From assembly GCA_037178855.1 (NCBI GenBank), contig JASJZC010000001.1, positions 7,998,001 to 8,062,000 on the forward strand: a stretch of DNA of 64,000 nucleotides. The letters run 5' to 3'. Source of the DNA: Oscheius sp. JU75 (taxonomy: Eukaryota; Nematoda; Chromadorea; Rhabditida; Rhabditidae). Positions 32,007 through 44,000 of this stretch are shown one piece after another. The notes under the pieces were generated by a model. That model did no database searches and was not told the DNA's origin. It was given only the letters and a program-made list of their open reading frames with translations. Numbering within the stretch: position 1 is the stretch's first letter; each line of letters begins with the position of its first letter. Both the position numbers and the translations under genes were made by a program.

Positions 32007-35000
32007 TTAGAAAGGGGGAGGACCATTCACAAATTCCAGCGATGGATCGAAGCTTCGAGCGAAAGAATTTAATAACTGGCAACAGTACTCGTCATCGCAC
32101 GAAGGAACCAAACATGCGGCTCCAAGAAGTAGAACCAGCATTGCCTGAAAGTTGGAATGCATAATTATTTGTAACACAATTTGGCTTACCTGTAGGGGCA
32201 GTGCTGTTCTAAGAACCCGTCTCCATCGTGAGCGTTGTCTTCTAAGTTGGGCTGGAGGAATAGAAGACGGCATGTCATCTGGTAGGGGAGAGAGGACCCC
32301 ATCAGATGACCCGTCAAGGGAGTCAAACTCGCTTTTCGAATCCGAATCGGACTGAATTCCATCAATGCCGTGTTGTTGTAGCACAGCATAGGGACTCTCG
32401 TTCGGATAGAGTGCAGCGAGAACTTTAGCTGCGGCATCCACATCATATTCATCGTTCCCTTCGTCGTTGGGACCACTAGATTCAGGTATGTTGCGTAGTT
32501 GCTCAACAAGATCATGAGCTTTTTGCAGCAGGTTGTCCAGTTCCGTAGAAGTGCTGCTTTCCACGAAACGGCGACCGGCGGCACTACGCTCAACTATTAC
32601 TTTTTGATTTTCAATGTGAGCAATGATATCATTCAAGAGGGACTCTTGGCTCTGAAACTTGACATAACTTTCAACGTTGTATCTATTTACCATTCGGTCT
32701 CTTCTTATTCTTTGATATCCTTCGATTTCTTCAGAGCACTGTGATAGTTCCGACCGAAGGATGTCCAAAGTACGAGCTAGATTAAGCTCAGTATCAATCT
32801 CATCATTCAGCTGTTGCAACGTTTCCTGAATACTCCTCCTACATGCTATACATAATATACTAACCTCATACTGACGGCTAACTTTTTCCACATCGACCGA
32901 TAAAAATCTCGATTCCTGAGTAACAATATTGTGCGGCAGCAAATCAGAAATGCCGCTGAGTTGATGATCACGCTGGCGAAGATCCTCTACACTATCGTAA
33001 AGATTCTGGAAACAAAAGATACAACAACTGCTACTTCATAAATACCTTCAGCTGTTCGAGCAGCTCACTGCAGACGTCAACAGTAGTTAAACCAGTAATC
33101 TCTGATCGAGCTACAGCACTAGTGACTAGATCGAGATGCGCGAAACACTCGTCACGGAGTGCTGAAAACTCAACCCAAATTTCGGCTTTGTTTTCGATGG
33201 CAGGAAGCAACACATTAGCTGCTTTAACATGATCATCCAGAAGCTGCACTGTTTCATCGTCAGCTGGCGCTCCATTGATGATATCCTGAGCAATGGCAAT
33301 TTCCCTGCGCAAGTCATCTCCAAGTGGTTGATACTGCGAAGGAACGCCTTCGGGATCGTTGAGCAGGCTGTCAGCCTCGGCAATCAACTGTGCAAGACGA
33401 GATTGGGCGGGAACGGTCTTCTTATGCAATTCCTCAGTAGCCTTCAAGTTCTGCAGTTCATCTTCGGCAGCGGCACGACGTTGCTGAAAATTATAATGAT
33501 TAAGCATTCATTTGTAATTTGTAACAATAATATGACTTGCTGCATCCAAAAATAATGTAACAAGTTACGATTTTAGAGAGTTCAAAAATTGAAAATGTAG
33601 AAAGTAACCAACCTTGAGCAGATCTTCTGCCTTTTCGAGACGAGCGATGAGGTCATCGTATTCTCTGGCCTGTGGCTCATCAAGAGCAGCTCGGTCAGTA
33701 GTAGAAACAGATTGGCGCAGCTTCATCAGAGCTTCTTCGTCTCTTCTGAGCTGATCGATGACATCTTCAGCAGTCTTTCCAGTCTCTACGCGAGATGTGA
33801 TGGCAAGCAAATTGTCTTCAGCATCCTTGCGAGTCGTGTTGAAAGCAGCCAGAGCAGCCAGCTTGTCACCAACCTTGGCTCCCAGCTGGTTCAATAGATC
33901 CTTGAGTCTTGACAGATCCCATTGGCTCTTCTCGCGAAGTTCGTCACCTTGTGCTCCTTCGGGGATATCATGCATAAGAGCTTCAAGGCGTGCCTTACGG
34001 GCACCAAGATCTTCCAAGGCAGCTTGTTGTTCATCCAGATTTTCGGGAATGGCTTCAGGGCGCTGCTGTAGTTCAGCACTGATGAGCTTGATCTCGGGTG
34101 CAAGTGTATTCACTTGAACAGCTTCATCGATAGCCTTCTTCTGCTCATCTGCCTTCTTCAACAAAACAGGTAGGCTCTCAGCTAGGTTCTTGTCAAGATC
34201 GTTGTCACTGACGAGCGGACTGTGCTGATCAAGTCGTTGCTGATGTTCCGTTACGGCGTGCTGTAGTTGTGTGAGCTGAGACAGAAGCTGATCGACAACA
34301 GGTTGTTGAGTCTCAGGAGTAGTCGTGTCAACGGCATTCAAAGCTGATGACAGCTGTTCGAGCTGTGCCTTCAGGTTCTTGTTGTCATCTCGAAGTTCCT
34401 TCTCTTTGGGCAGAATCTTCTCCAGAGGCAATGCCAGTTCCTTGGTCTTCTGCTTAATGTCATTAGCAGTTCGGGCCAGCTGTTGAGGAAGTTCCAGTTG
34501 AGCAATCTCATCGTTGATAGCCTTGAGCTGTGCCAATTCCATGTCAACATCAGCAAGAGGCTGTGCAGATTGAAGCTTCTCCGTAATGCTATCAAGTTGG
34601 TTCTTCTTCTCATCCAGCAAGGTAGTCAAATCATCGGTCTTCTTCTGATCATCCAGAGACTTTTGGAGCTTGTCATCAAGGGCCTTGTTGATCTCAACAG
34701 ACTTCTTAGCCAGTGCATCCTTACGATCACGGAGCTCGGCAGATGTAATGTCTCCTACGGCTTCCAACTTGGCTGCCAATGCAGGGATTGTGTCCTTCTT
34801 GAGATCTTGAAGTTTCTGGACAGAGTCAGCAGCTTGGACGTTTGCTTCGGCAGAATTAACGGCCTGTTCAAGTTCATCCAATGCTTCAGTAGCCTTCTTC
34901 TTCTCAGCTTCGTCTGACTTCTTCTTCTCAACTTCTTGTCTGGTCTTCTCGGTGATTTCATCGATCTTCTTGCGAGCTTCATCAACTCGGCCCGTGTCCG

Positions 35001-38000
35001 GAACAGGTGTTACAGCTAGAAGACGGTCAGAAAGCTCGTTGGCCTTGTGTAGACGATCCTCGAGGGTAGCCAGATCTTCTTCAGCAGCTTCAGTTGACTT
35101 TTGCTTTTTGCCTTTACCCTTCTTGGCCTTCTTCTGATCAGCAGATGGTCCAAGCTCAGCAAGCTCCTTCTCAATAGCCTCCAGCTTTCTGGTAGCTTCA
35201 TCAAGGGCACTTTGCTGTTCTTCTTTGGCTTTTCGAAGTGAGTCCAACTTCTGTCGAAGCTCATCGGCATTAGCAAGCTGGGAAAGTTCGCTGTCAAGTT
35301 GCTGGATTTGGACATCGGAGAGCTGCTCAAGAGGTAGTTCTTGAAGTTGAGTCAGCCTTAAAGTCAGGATCATCAGCAGTTCGTCCTTCTCCAGTTGATC
35401 AGCATTGTTCTTGGCTGTTGCAAGCAGACCATCGAGGTACTCAAGAGCTTCTTGTACTCCGGCTAGCAATTCTGGATCGGCAGCTACATGTTTGCGTCCA
35501 TGAGCAGCATCGTCGTTCTTCTCCTTCAGCATCTGCACTTGAGCCTTGAGAGCAGGCAATTGATGTTGTTCGATGTTGGCAATAGAGTCCTTGCTCAAAG
35601 GCTGTCCGACGAGTTGCTGAAGAGCTGCTAGTTCTTGTTGGACATGATTAGCCGATTGATGGAGGACCTTGTCATCGTCAATCTCGGCAACCAGCTCGTT
35701 CAGAATGTCACTGTACTGCTTTTCCGTTTGTTCAGCATCGACGTCGTAGAATCGTACATCGGCATAAGCACTCTCCAGAGGATTTAGCAGTTCGGAGAGA
35801 CGCTGAATGTTACGAATCTTCTCAGCGAGCACATCGGATGTGTTGTTGGCAGCAGTAAGATTGCGGAGGTCATTCTCAGCTTGCTGAATGTCTCTTCGTG
35901 GCTTGTTGAGGACATCTTCCAATGGCTGGCGAAGTCTTTCCAGCTCGGCATCGGTCTCATTGCGAGCCGTCACGAACTCTTCCCAATAAGCAGCTCTGTT
36001 CCAGAGGATAGGTGCCAGTTCTTCAGCAGCCTTGCTTGCTTGTTCCAATGATCGGACGGTTTCATCGTCAGCTGGCGCTCCATTGATGATATCCTGAGCA
36101 ATGGCAATTTCCCTGCGCAAGTCATCTCCAAGTGGTTGATACTGCGAAGGAACGCCTTCGGGATCGTTGAGCAGGCTGTCAGCCTCGGCAATCAACTGTG
36201 CAAGACGAGATTGGGCGGGAACGGTCTTCTTATGCAATTCCTCAGTAGCCTTCAAGTTCTGCAGTTCATCTTCGGCAGCGGCACGACGTTGCTGAAAATT
36301 ATAATGATTAAGCATTCATTTGTAATTTGTAACAATAATATGACTTGCTGCATCCAAAAATAATGTAACAAGTTACGATTTTAGAGAGTTCAAAAATTGA
36401 AAATGTAGAAAGTAACCAACCTTGAGCAGATCTTCTGCCTTTTCGAGACGAGCGATGAGGTCATCGTATTCTCTGGCCTGTGGCTCATCAAGAGCAGCTC
36501 GGTCAGTAGTAGAAACAGATTGGCGCAGCTTCATCAGAGCTTCTTCGTCTCTTCTGAGCTGATCGATGACATCTTCAGCAGTCTTTCCAGTCTCTACGCG
36601 AGATGTGATGGCAAGCAAATTGTCTTCAGCATCCTTGCGAGTCGTGTTGAAAGCAGCCAGAGCAGCCAGCTTGTCACCAACCTTGGCTCCCAGCTGGTTC
36701 AATAGATCCTTGAGTCTTGACAGATCCCATTGGCTCTTCTCGCGAAGTTCGTCACCTTGTGCTCCTTCGGGGATATCATGCATAAGAGCTTCAAGGCGTG
36801 CCTTACGGGCACCAAGATCTTCCAAGGCAGCTTGTTGTTCATCCAGATTTTCGGGAATGGCTTCAGGGCGCTGCTGTAGTTCAGCACTGATGAGCTTGAT
36901 CTCGGGTGCAAGTGTATTCACTTGAACAGCTTCATCGATAGCCTTCTTCTGCTCATCTGCCTTCTTCAACAAAACAGGTAGGCTCTCAGCTAGGTTCTTG
37001 TCAAGATCGTTGTCACTGACGAGCGGACTGTGCTGATCAAGTCGTTGCTGATGTTCCGTTACGGCGTGCTGTAGTTGTGTGAGCTGAGACAGAAGCTGAT
37101 CGACAACAGGTTGTTGAGTCTCAGGAGTAGTCGTGTCAACGGCATTCAAAGCTGATGACAGCTGTTCGAGCTGTGCCTTCAGGTTCTTGTTGTCATCTCG
37201 AAGTTCCTTCTCTTTGGGCAGAATCTTCTCCAGAGGCAATGCCAGTTCCTTGGTCTTCTGCTTAATGTCATTAGCAGTTCGGGCCAGCTGTTGAGGAAGT
37301 TCCAGTTGAGCAATCTCATCGTTGATAGCCTTGAGCTGTGCCAATTCCATGTCAACATCAGCAAGAGGCTGTGCAGATTGAAGCTTCTCCGTAATGCTAT
37401 CAAGTTGGTTCTTCTTCTCATCCAGCAAGGTAGTCAAATCATCGGTCTTCTTCTGATCATCCAGAGACTTTTGGAGCTTGTCATCAAGGGCCTTGTTGAT
37501 CTCAACAGACTTCTTAGCCAGTGCATCCTTACGATCACGGAGCTCGGCAGATGTAATGTCTCCTACGGCTTCCAACTTGGCTGCCAATGCAGGGATTGTG
37601 TCCTTCTTGAGATCTTGAAGTTTCTGGACAGAGTCAGCAGCTTGGACGTTTGCTTCGGCAGAATTAACGGCCTGTTCAAGTTCATCCAATGCTTCAGTAG
37701 CCTTCTTCTTCTCAGCTTCGTCTGACTTCTTCTTCTCAACTTCTTGTCTGGTCTTCTCGGTGATTTCATCGATCTTCTTGCGAGCTTCATCAACTCGGCC
37801 CGTGTCCGGAACAGGTGTTACAGCTAGAAGACGGTCAGAAAGCTCGTTGGCCTTGTGTAGACGATCCTCGAGGGTAGCCAGATCTTCTTCAGCAGCTTCA
37901 GTTGACTTTTGCTTTTTGCCTTTACCCTTCTTGGCCTTCTTCTGATCAGCAGATGGTCCAAGCTCAGCAAGCTCCTTCTCAATAGCCTCCAGCTTTCTGG

Positions 38001-41000
38001 TAGCTTCATCAAGGGCACTTTGCTGTTCTTCTTTGGCTTTTCGAAGTGAGTCCAACTTCTGTCGAAGCTCATCGGCATTAGCAAGCTGGGAAAGTTCGCT
38101 GTCAAGTTGCTGGATTTGGACATCGGAGAGCTGCTCAAGAGGTAGTTCTTGAAGTTGAGTCAGCCTTAAAGTCAGGATCATCAGCAGTTCGTCCTTCTCC
38201 AGTTGATCAGCATTGTTCTTGGCTGTTGCAAGCAGACCATCGAGGTACTCAAGAGCTTCTTGTACTCCGGCTAGCAATTCTGGATCGGCAGCTACATGTT
38301 TGCGTCCATGAGCAGCATCGTCGTTCTTCTCCTTCAGCATCTGCACTTGAGCCTTGAGAGCAGGCAATTGATGTTGTTCGATGTTGGCAATAGAGTCCTT
38401 GCTCAAAGGCTGTCCGACGAGTTGCTGAAGAGCTGCTAGTTCTTGTTGGACATGATTAGCCGATTGATGGAGGACCTTGTCATCGTCAATCTCGGCAACC
38501 AGCTCGTTCAGAATGTCACTGTACTGCTTTTCCGTTTGTTCAGCATCGACGTCGTAGAATCGTACATCGGCATAAGCACTCTCCAGAGGATTTAGCAGTT
38601 CGGAGAGACGCTGAATGTTACGAATCTTCTCAGCGAGCACATCGGATGTGTTGTTGGCAGCAGTAAGATTGCGGAGGTCATTCTCAGCTTGCTGAATGTC
38701 TCTTCGTGGCTTGTTGAGGACATCTTCCAATGGCTGGCGAAGTCTTTCCAGCTCGGCATCGGTCTCATTGCGAGCCGTCACGAACTCTTCCCAATAAGCA
38801 GCTCTGTTCCAGAGGATAGGTGCCAGTTCTTCAGCAGCCTTGCTTGCTTGTTCCAATGATCGGACGGTTTCATCGTCAGCTGGCGCTCCATTGATGATAT
38901 CCTGAGCAATGGCAATTTCCCTGCGCAAGTCATCTCCAAGTGGTTGATACTGCGAAGGAACGCCTTCGGGATCGTTGAGCAGGCTGTCAGCCTCGGCAAT
39001 CAACTGTGCAAGACGAGATTGGGCGGGAACGGTCTTCTTATGCAATTCCTCAGTAGCCTTCAAGTTCTGCAGTTCATCTTCGGCAGCGGCACGACGTTGC
39101 TGAAAATTATAATGATTAAGCATTCATTTGTAATTTGTAACAATAATATGACTTGCTGCATCCAAAAATAATGTAACAAGTTACGATTTTAGAGAGTTCA
39201 AAAATTGAAAATGTAGAAAGTAACCAACCTTGAGCAGATCTTCTGCCTTTTCGAGACGAGCGATGAGGTCATCGTATTCTCTGGCCTGTGGCTCATCAAG
39301 AGCAGCTCGGTCAGTAGTAGAAACAGATTGGCGCAGCTTCATCAGAGCTTCTTCGTCTCTTCTGAGCTGATCGATGACATCTTCAGCAGTCTTTCCAGTC
39401 TCTACGCGAGATGTGATGGCAAGCAAATTGTCTTCAGCATCCTTGCGAGTCGTGTTGAAAGCAGCCAGAGCAGCCAGCTTGTCACCAACCTTGGCTCCCA
39501 GCTGGTTCAATAGATCCTTGAGTCTTGACAGATCCCATTGGCTCTTCTCGCGAAGTTCGTCACCTTGTGCTCCTTCGGGGATATCATGCATAAGAGCTTC
39601 AAGGCGTGCCTTACGGGCACCAAGATCTTCCAAGGCAGCTTGTTGTTCATCCAGATTTTCGGGAATGGCTTCAGGGCGCTGCTGTAGTTCAGCACTGATG
39701 AGCTTGATCTCGGGTGCAAGTGTATTCACTTGAACAGCTTCATCGATAGCCTTCTTCTGCTCATCTGCCTTCTTCAACAAAACAGGTAGGCTCTCAGCTA
39801 GGTTCTTGTCAAGATCGTTGTCACTGACGAGCGGACTGTGCTGATCAAGTCGTTGCTGATGTTCCGTTACGGCGTGCTGTAGTTGTGTGAGCTGAGACAG
39901 AAGCTGATCGACAACAGGTTGTTGAGTCTCAGGAGTAGTCGTGTCAACGGCATTCAAAGCTGATGACAGCTGTTCGAGCTGTGCCTTCAGGTTCTTGTTG
40001 TCATCTCGAAGTTCCTTCTCTTTGGGCAGAATCTTCTCCAGAGGCAATGCCAGTTCCTTGGTCTTCTGCTTAATGTCATTAGCAGTTCGGGCCAGCTGTT
40101 GAGGAAGTTCCAGTTGAGCAATCTCATCGTTGATAGCCTTGAGCTGTGCCAATTCCATGTCAACATCAGCAAGAGGCTGTGCAGATTGAAGCTTCTCCGT
40201 AATGCTATCAAGTTGGTTCTTCTTCTCATCCAGCAAGGTAGTCAAATCATCGGTCTTCTTCTGATCATCCAGAGACTTTTGGAGCTTGTCATCAAGGGCC
40301 TTGTTGATCTCAACAGACTTCTTAGCCAGTGCATCCTTACGATCACGGAGCTCGGCAGATGTAATGTCTCCTACGGCTTCCAACTTGGCTGCCAATGCAG
40401 GGATTGTGTCCTTCTTGAGATCTTGAAGTTTCTGGACAGAGTCAGCAGCTTGGACGTTTGCTTCGGCAGAATTAACGGCCTGTTCAAGTTCATCCAATGC
40501 TTCAGTAGCCTTCTTCTTCTCAGCTTCGTCTGACTTCTTCTTCTCAACTTCTTGTCTGGTCTTCTCGGTGATTTCATCGATCTTCTTGCGAGCTTCATCA
40601 ACTCGGCCCGTGTCCGGAACAGGTGTTACAGCTAGAAGACGGTCAGAAAGCTCGTTGGCCTTGTGTAGACGATCCTCGAGGGTAGCCAGATCTTCTTCAG
40701 CAGCTTCAGTTGACTTTTGCTTTTTGCCTTTACCCTTCTTGGCCTTCTTCTGATCAGCAGATGGTCCAAGCTCAGCAAGCTCCTTCTCAATAGCCTCCAG
40801 CTTTCTGGTAGCTTCATCAAGGGCACTTTGCTGTTCTTCTTTGGCTTTTCGAAGTGAGTCCAACTTCTGTCGAAGCTCATCGGCATTAGCAAGCTGGGAA
40901 AGTTCGCTGTCAAGTTGCTGGATTTGGACATCGGAGAGCTGCTCAAGAGGTAGTTCTTGAAGTTGAGTCAGCCTTAAAGTCAGGATCATCAGCAGTTCGT

Positions 41001-44000
41001 CCTTCTCCAGTTGATCAGCATTGTTCTTGGCTGTTGCAAGCAGACCATCGAGGTACTCAAGAGCTTCTTGTACTCCGGCTAGCAATTCTGGATCGGCAGC
41101 TACATGTTTGCGTCCATGAGCAGCATCGTCGTTCTTCTCCTTCAGCATCTGCACTTGAGCCTTGAGAGCAGGCAATTGATGTTGTTCGATGTTGGCAATA
41201 GAGTCCTTGCTCAAAGGCTGTCCGACGAGTTGCTGAAGAGCTGCTAGTTCTTGTTGGACATGATTAGCCGATTGATGGAGGACCTTGTCATCGTCAATCT
41301 CGGCAACCAGCTCGTTCAGAATGTCACTGTACTGCTTTTCCGTTTGTTCAGCATCGACGTCGTAGAATCGTACATCGGCATAAGCACTCTCCAGAGGATT
41401 TAGCAGTTCGGAGAGACGCTGAATGTTACGAATCTTCTCAGCGAGCACATCGGATGTGTTGTTGGCAGCAGTAAGATTGCGGAGGTCATTCTCAGCTTGC
41501 TGAATGTCTCTTCGTGGCTTGTTGAGGACATCTTCCAATGGCTGGCGAAGTCTTTCCAGCTCGGCATCGGTCTCATTGCGAGCCGTCACGAACTCTTCCC
41601 AATAAGCAGCTCTGTTCCAGAGGATAGGTGCCAGTTCTTCAGCAGCCTTGCTTGCTTGTTCCAATGATCGGACGGTTTCATCGTCAGCTGGCGCTCCATT
41701 GATGATATCCTGAGCAATGGCAATTTCCCTGCGCAAGTCATCTCCAAGTGGTTGATACTGCGAAGGAACGCCTTCGGGATCGTTGAGCAGGCTGTCAGCC
41801 TCGGCAATCAACTGTGCAAGACGAGATTGGGCGGGAACGGTCTTCTTATGCAATTCCTCAGTAGCCTTCAAGTTCTGCAGTTCATCTTCGGCAGCGGCAC
41901 GACGTTGCTGAAAATTATAATGATTAAGCATTCATTTGTAATTTGTAACAATAATATGACTTGCTGCATCCAAAAATAATGTAACAAGTTACGATTTTAG
42001 AGAGTTCAAAAATTGAAAATGTAGAAAGTAACCAACCTTGAGCAGATCTTCTGCCTTTTCGAGACGAGCGATGAGGTCATCGTATTCTCTGGCCTGTGGC
42101 TCATCAAGAGCAGCTCGGTCAGTAGTAGAAACAGATTGGCGCAGCTTCATCAGAGCTTCTTCGTCTCTTCTGAGCTGATCGATGACATCTTCAGCAGTCT
42201 TTCCAGTCTCTACGCGAGATGTGATGGCAAGCAAATTGTCTTCAGCATCCTTGCGAGTCGTGTTGAAAGCAGCCAGAGCAGCCAGCTTGTCACCAACCTT
42301 GGCTCCCAGCTGGTTCAATAGATCCTTGAGTCTTGACAGATCCCATTGGCTCTTCTCGCGAAGTTCGTCACCTTGTGCTCCTTCGGGGATATCATGCATA
42401 AGAGCTTCAAGGCGTGCCTTACGGGCACCAAGATCTTCCAAGGCAGCTTGTTGTTCATCCAGATTTTCGGGAATGGCTTCAGGGCGCTGCTGTAGTTCAG
42501 CACTGATGAGCTTGATCTCGGGTGCAAGTGTATTCACTTGAACAGCTTCATCGATAGCCTTCTTCTGCTCATCTGCCTTCTTCAACAAAACAGGTAGGCT
42601 CTCAGCTAGGTTCTTGTCAAGATCGTTGTCACTGACGAGCGGACTGTGCTGATCAAGTCGTTGCTGATGTTCCGTTACGGCGTGCTGTAGTTGTGTGAGC
42701 TGAGACAGAAGCTGATCGACAACAGGTTGTTGAGTCTCAGGAGTAGTCGTGTCAACGGCATTCAAAGCTGATGACAGCTGTTCGAGCTGTGCCTTCAGGT
42801 TCTTGTTGTCATCTCGAAGTTCCTTCTCTTTGGGCAGAATCTTCTCCAGAGGCAATGCCAGTTCCTTGGTCTTCTGCTTAATGTCATTAGCAGTTCGGGC
42901 CAGCTGTTGAGGAAGTTCCAGTTGAGCAATCTCATCGTTGATAGCCTTGAGCTGTGCCAATTCCATGTCAACATCAGCAAGAGGCTGTGCAGATTGAAGC
43001 TTCTCCGTAATGCTATCAAGTTGGTTCTTCTTCTCATCCAGCAAGGTAGTCAAATCATCGGTCTTCTTCTGATCATCCAGAGACTTTTGGAGCTTGTCAT
43101 CAAGGGCCTTGTTGATCTCAACAGACTTCTTAGCCAGTGCATCCTTACGATCACGGAGCTCGGCAGATGTAATGTCTCCTACGGCTTCCAACTTGGCTGC
43201 CAATGCAGGGATTGTGTCCTTCTTGAGATCTTGAAGTTTCTGGACAGAGTCAGCAGCTTGGACGTTTGCTTCGGCAGAATTAACGGCCTGTTCAAGTTCA
43301 TCCAATGCTTCAGTAGCCTTCTTCTTCTCAGCTTCGTCTGACTTCTTCTTCTCAACTTCTTGTCTGGTCTTCTCGGTGATTTCATCGATCTTCTTGCGAG
43401 CTTCATCAACTCGGCCCGTGTCCGGAACAGGTGTTACAGCTAGAAGACGGTCAGAAAGCTCGTTGGCCTTGTGTAGACGATCCTCGAGGGTAGCCAGATC
43501 TTCTTCAGCAGCTTCAGTTGACTTTTGCTTTTTGCCTTTACCCTTCTTGGCCTTCTTCTGATCAGCAGATGGTCCAAGCTCAGCAAGCTCCTTCTCAATA
43601 GCCTCCAGCTTTCTGGTAGCTTCATCAAGGGCACTTTGCTGTTCTTCTTTGGCTTTTCGAAGTGAGTCCAACTTCTGTCGAAGCTCATCGGCATTAGCAA
43701 GCTGGGAAAGTTCGCTGTCAAGTTGCTGGATTTGGACATCGGAGAGCTGCTCAAGAGGTAGTTCTTGAAGTTGAGTCAGCCTTAAAGTCAGGATCATCAG
43801 CAGTTCGTCCTTCTCCAGTTGATCAGCATTGTTCTTGGCTGTTGCAAGCAGACCATCGAGGTACTCAAGAGCTTCTTGTACTCCGGCTAGCAATTCTGGA
43901 TCGGCAGCTACATGTTTGCGTCCATGAGCAGCATCGTCGTTCTTCTCCTTCAGCATCTGCACTTGAGCCTTGAGAGCAGGCAATTGATGTTGTTCGATGT

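Noticed and set aside
34483-34917. Leu-rich 144-aa and Ser/Arg-rich 119-aa open frames on the plus strand, repeated in every unit
   Set aside because: They are antisense shadows of the coiled-coil coding sequence (Lys/Glu/Leu codons read in reverse) and lack independent support.
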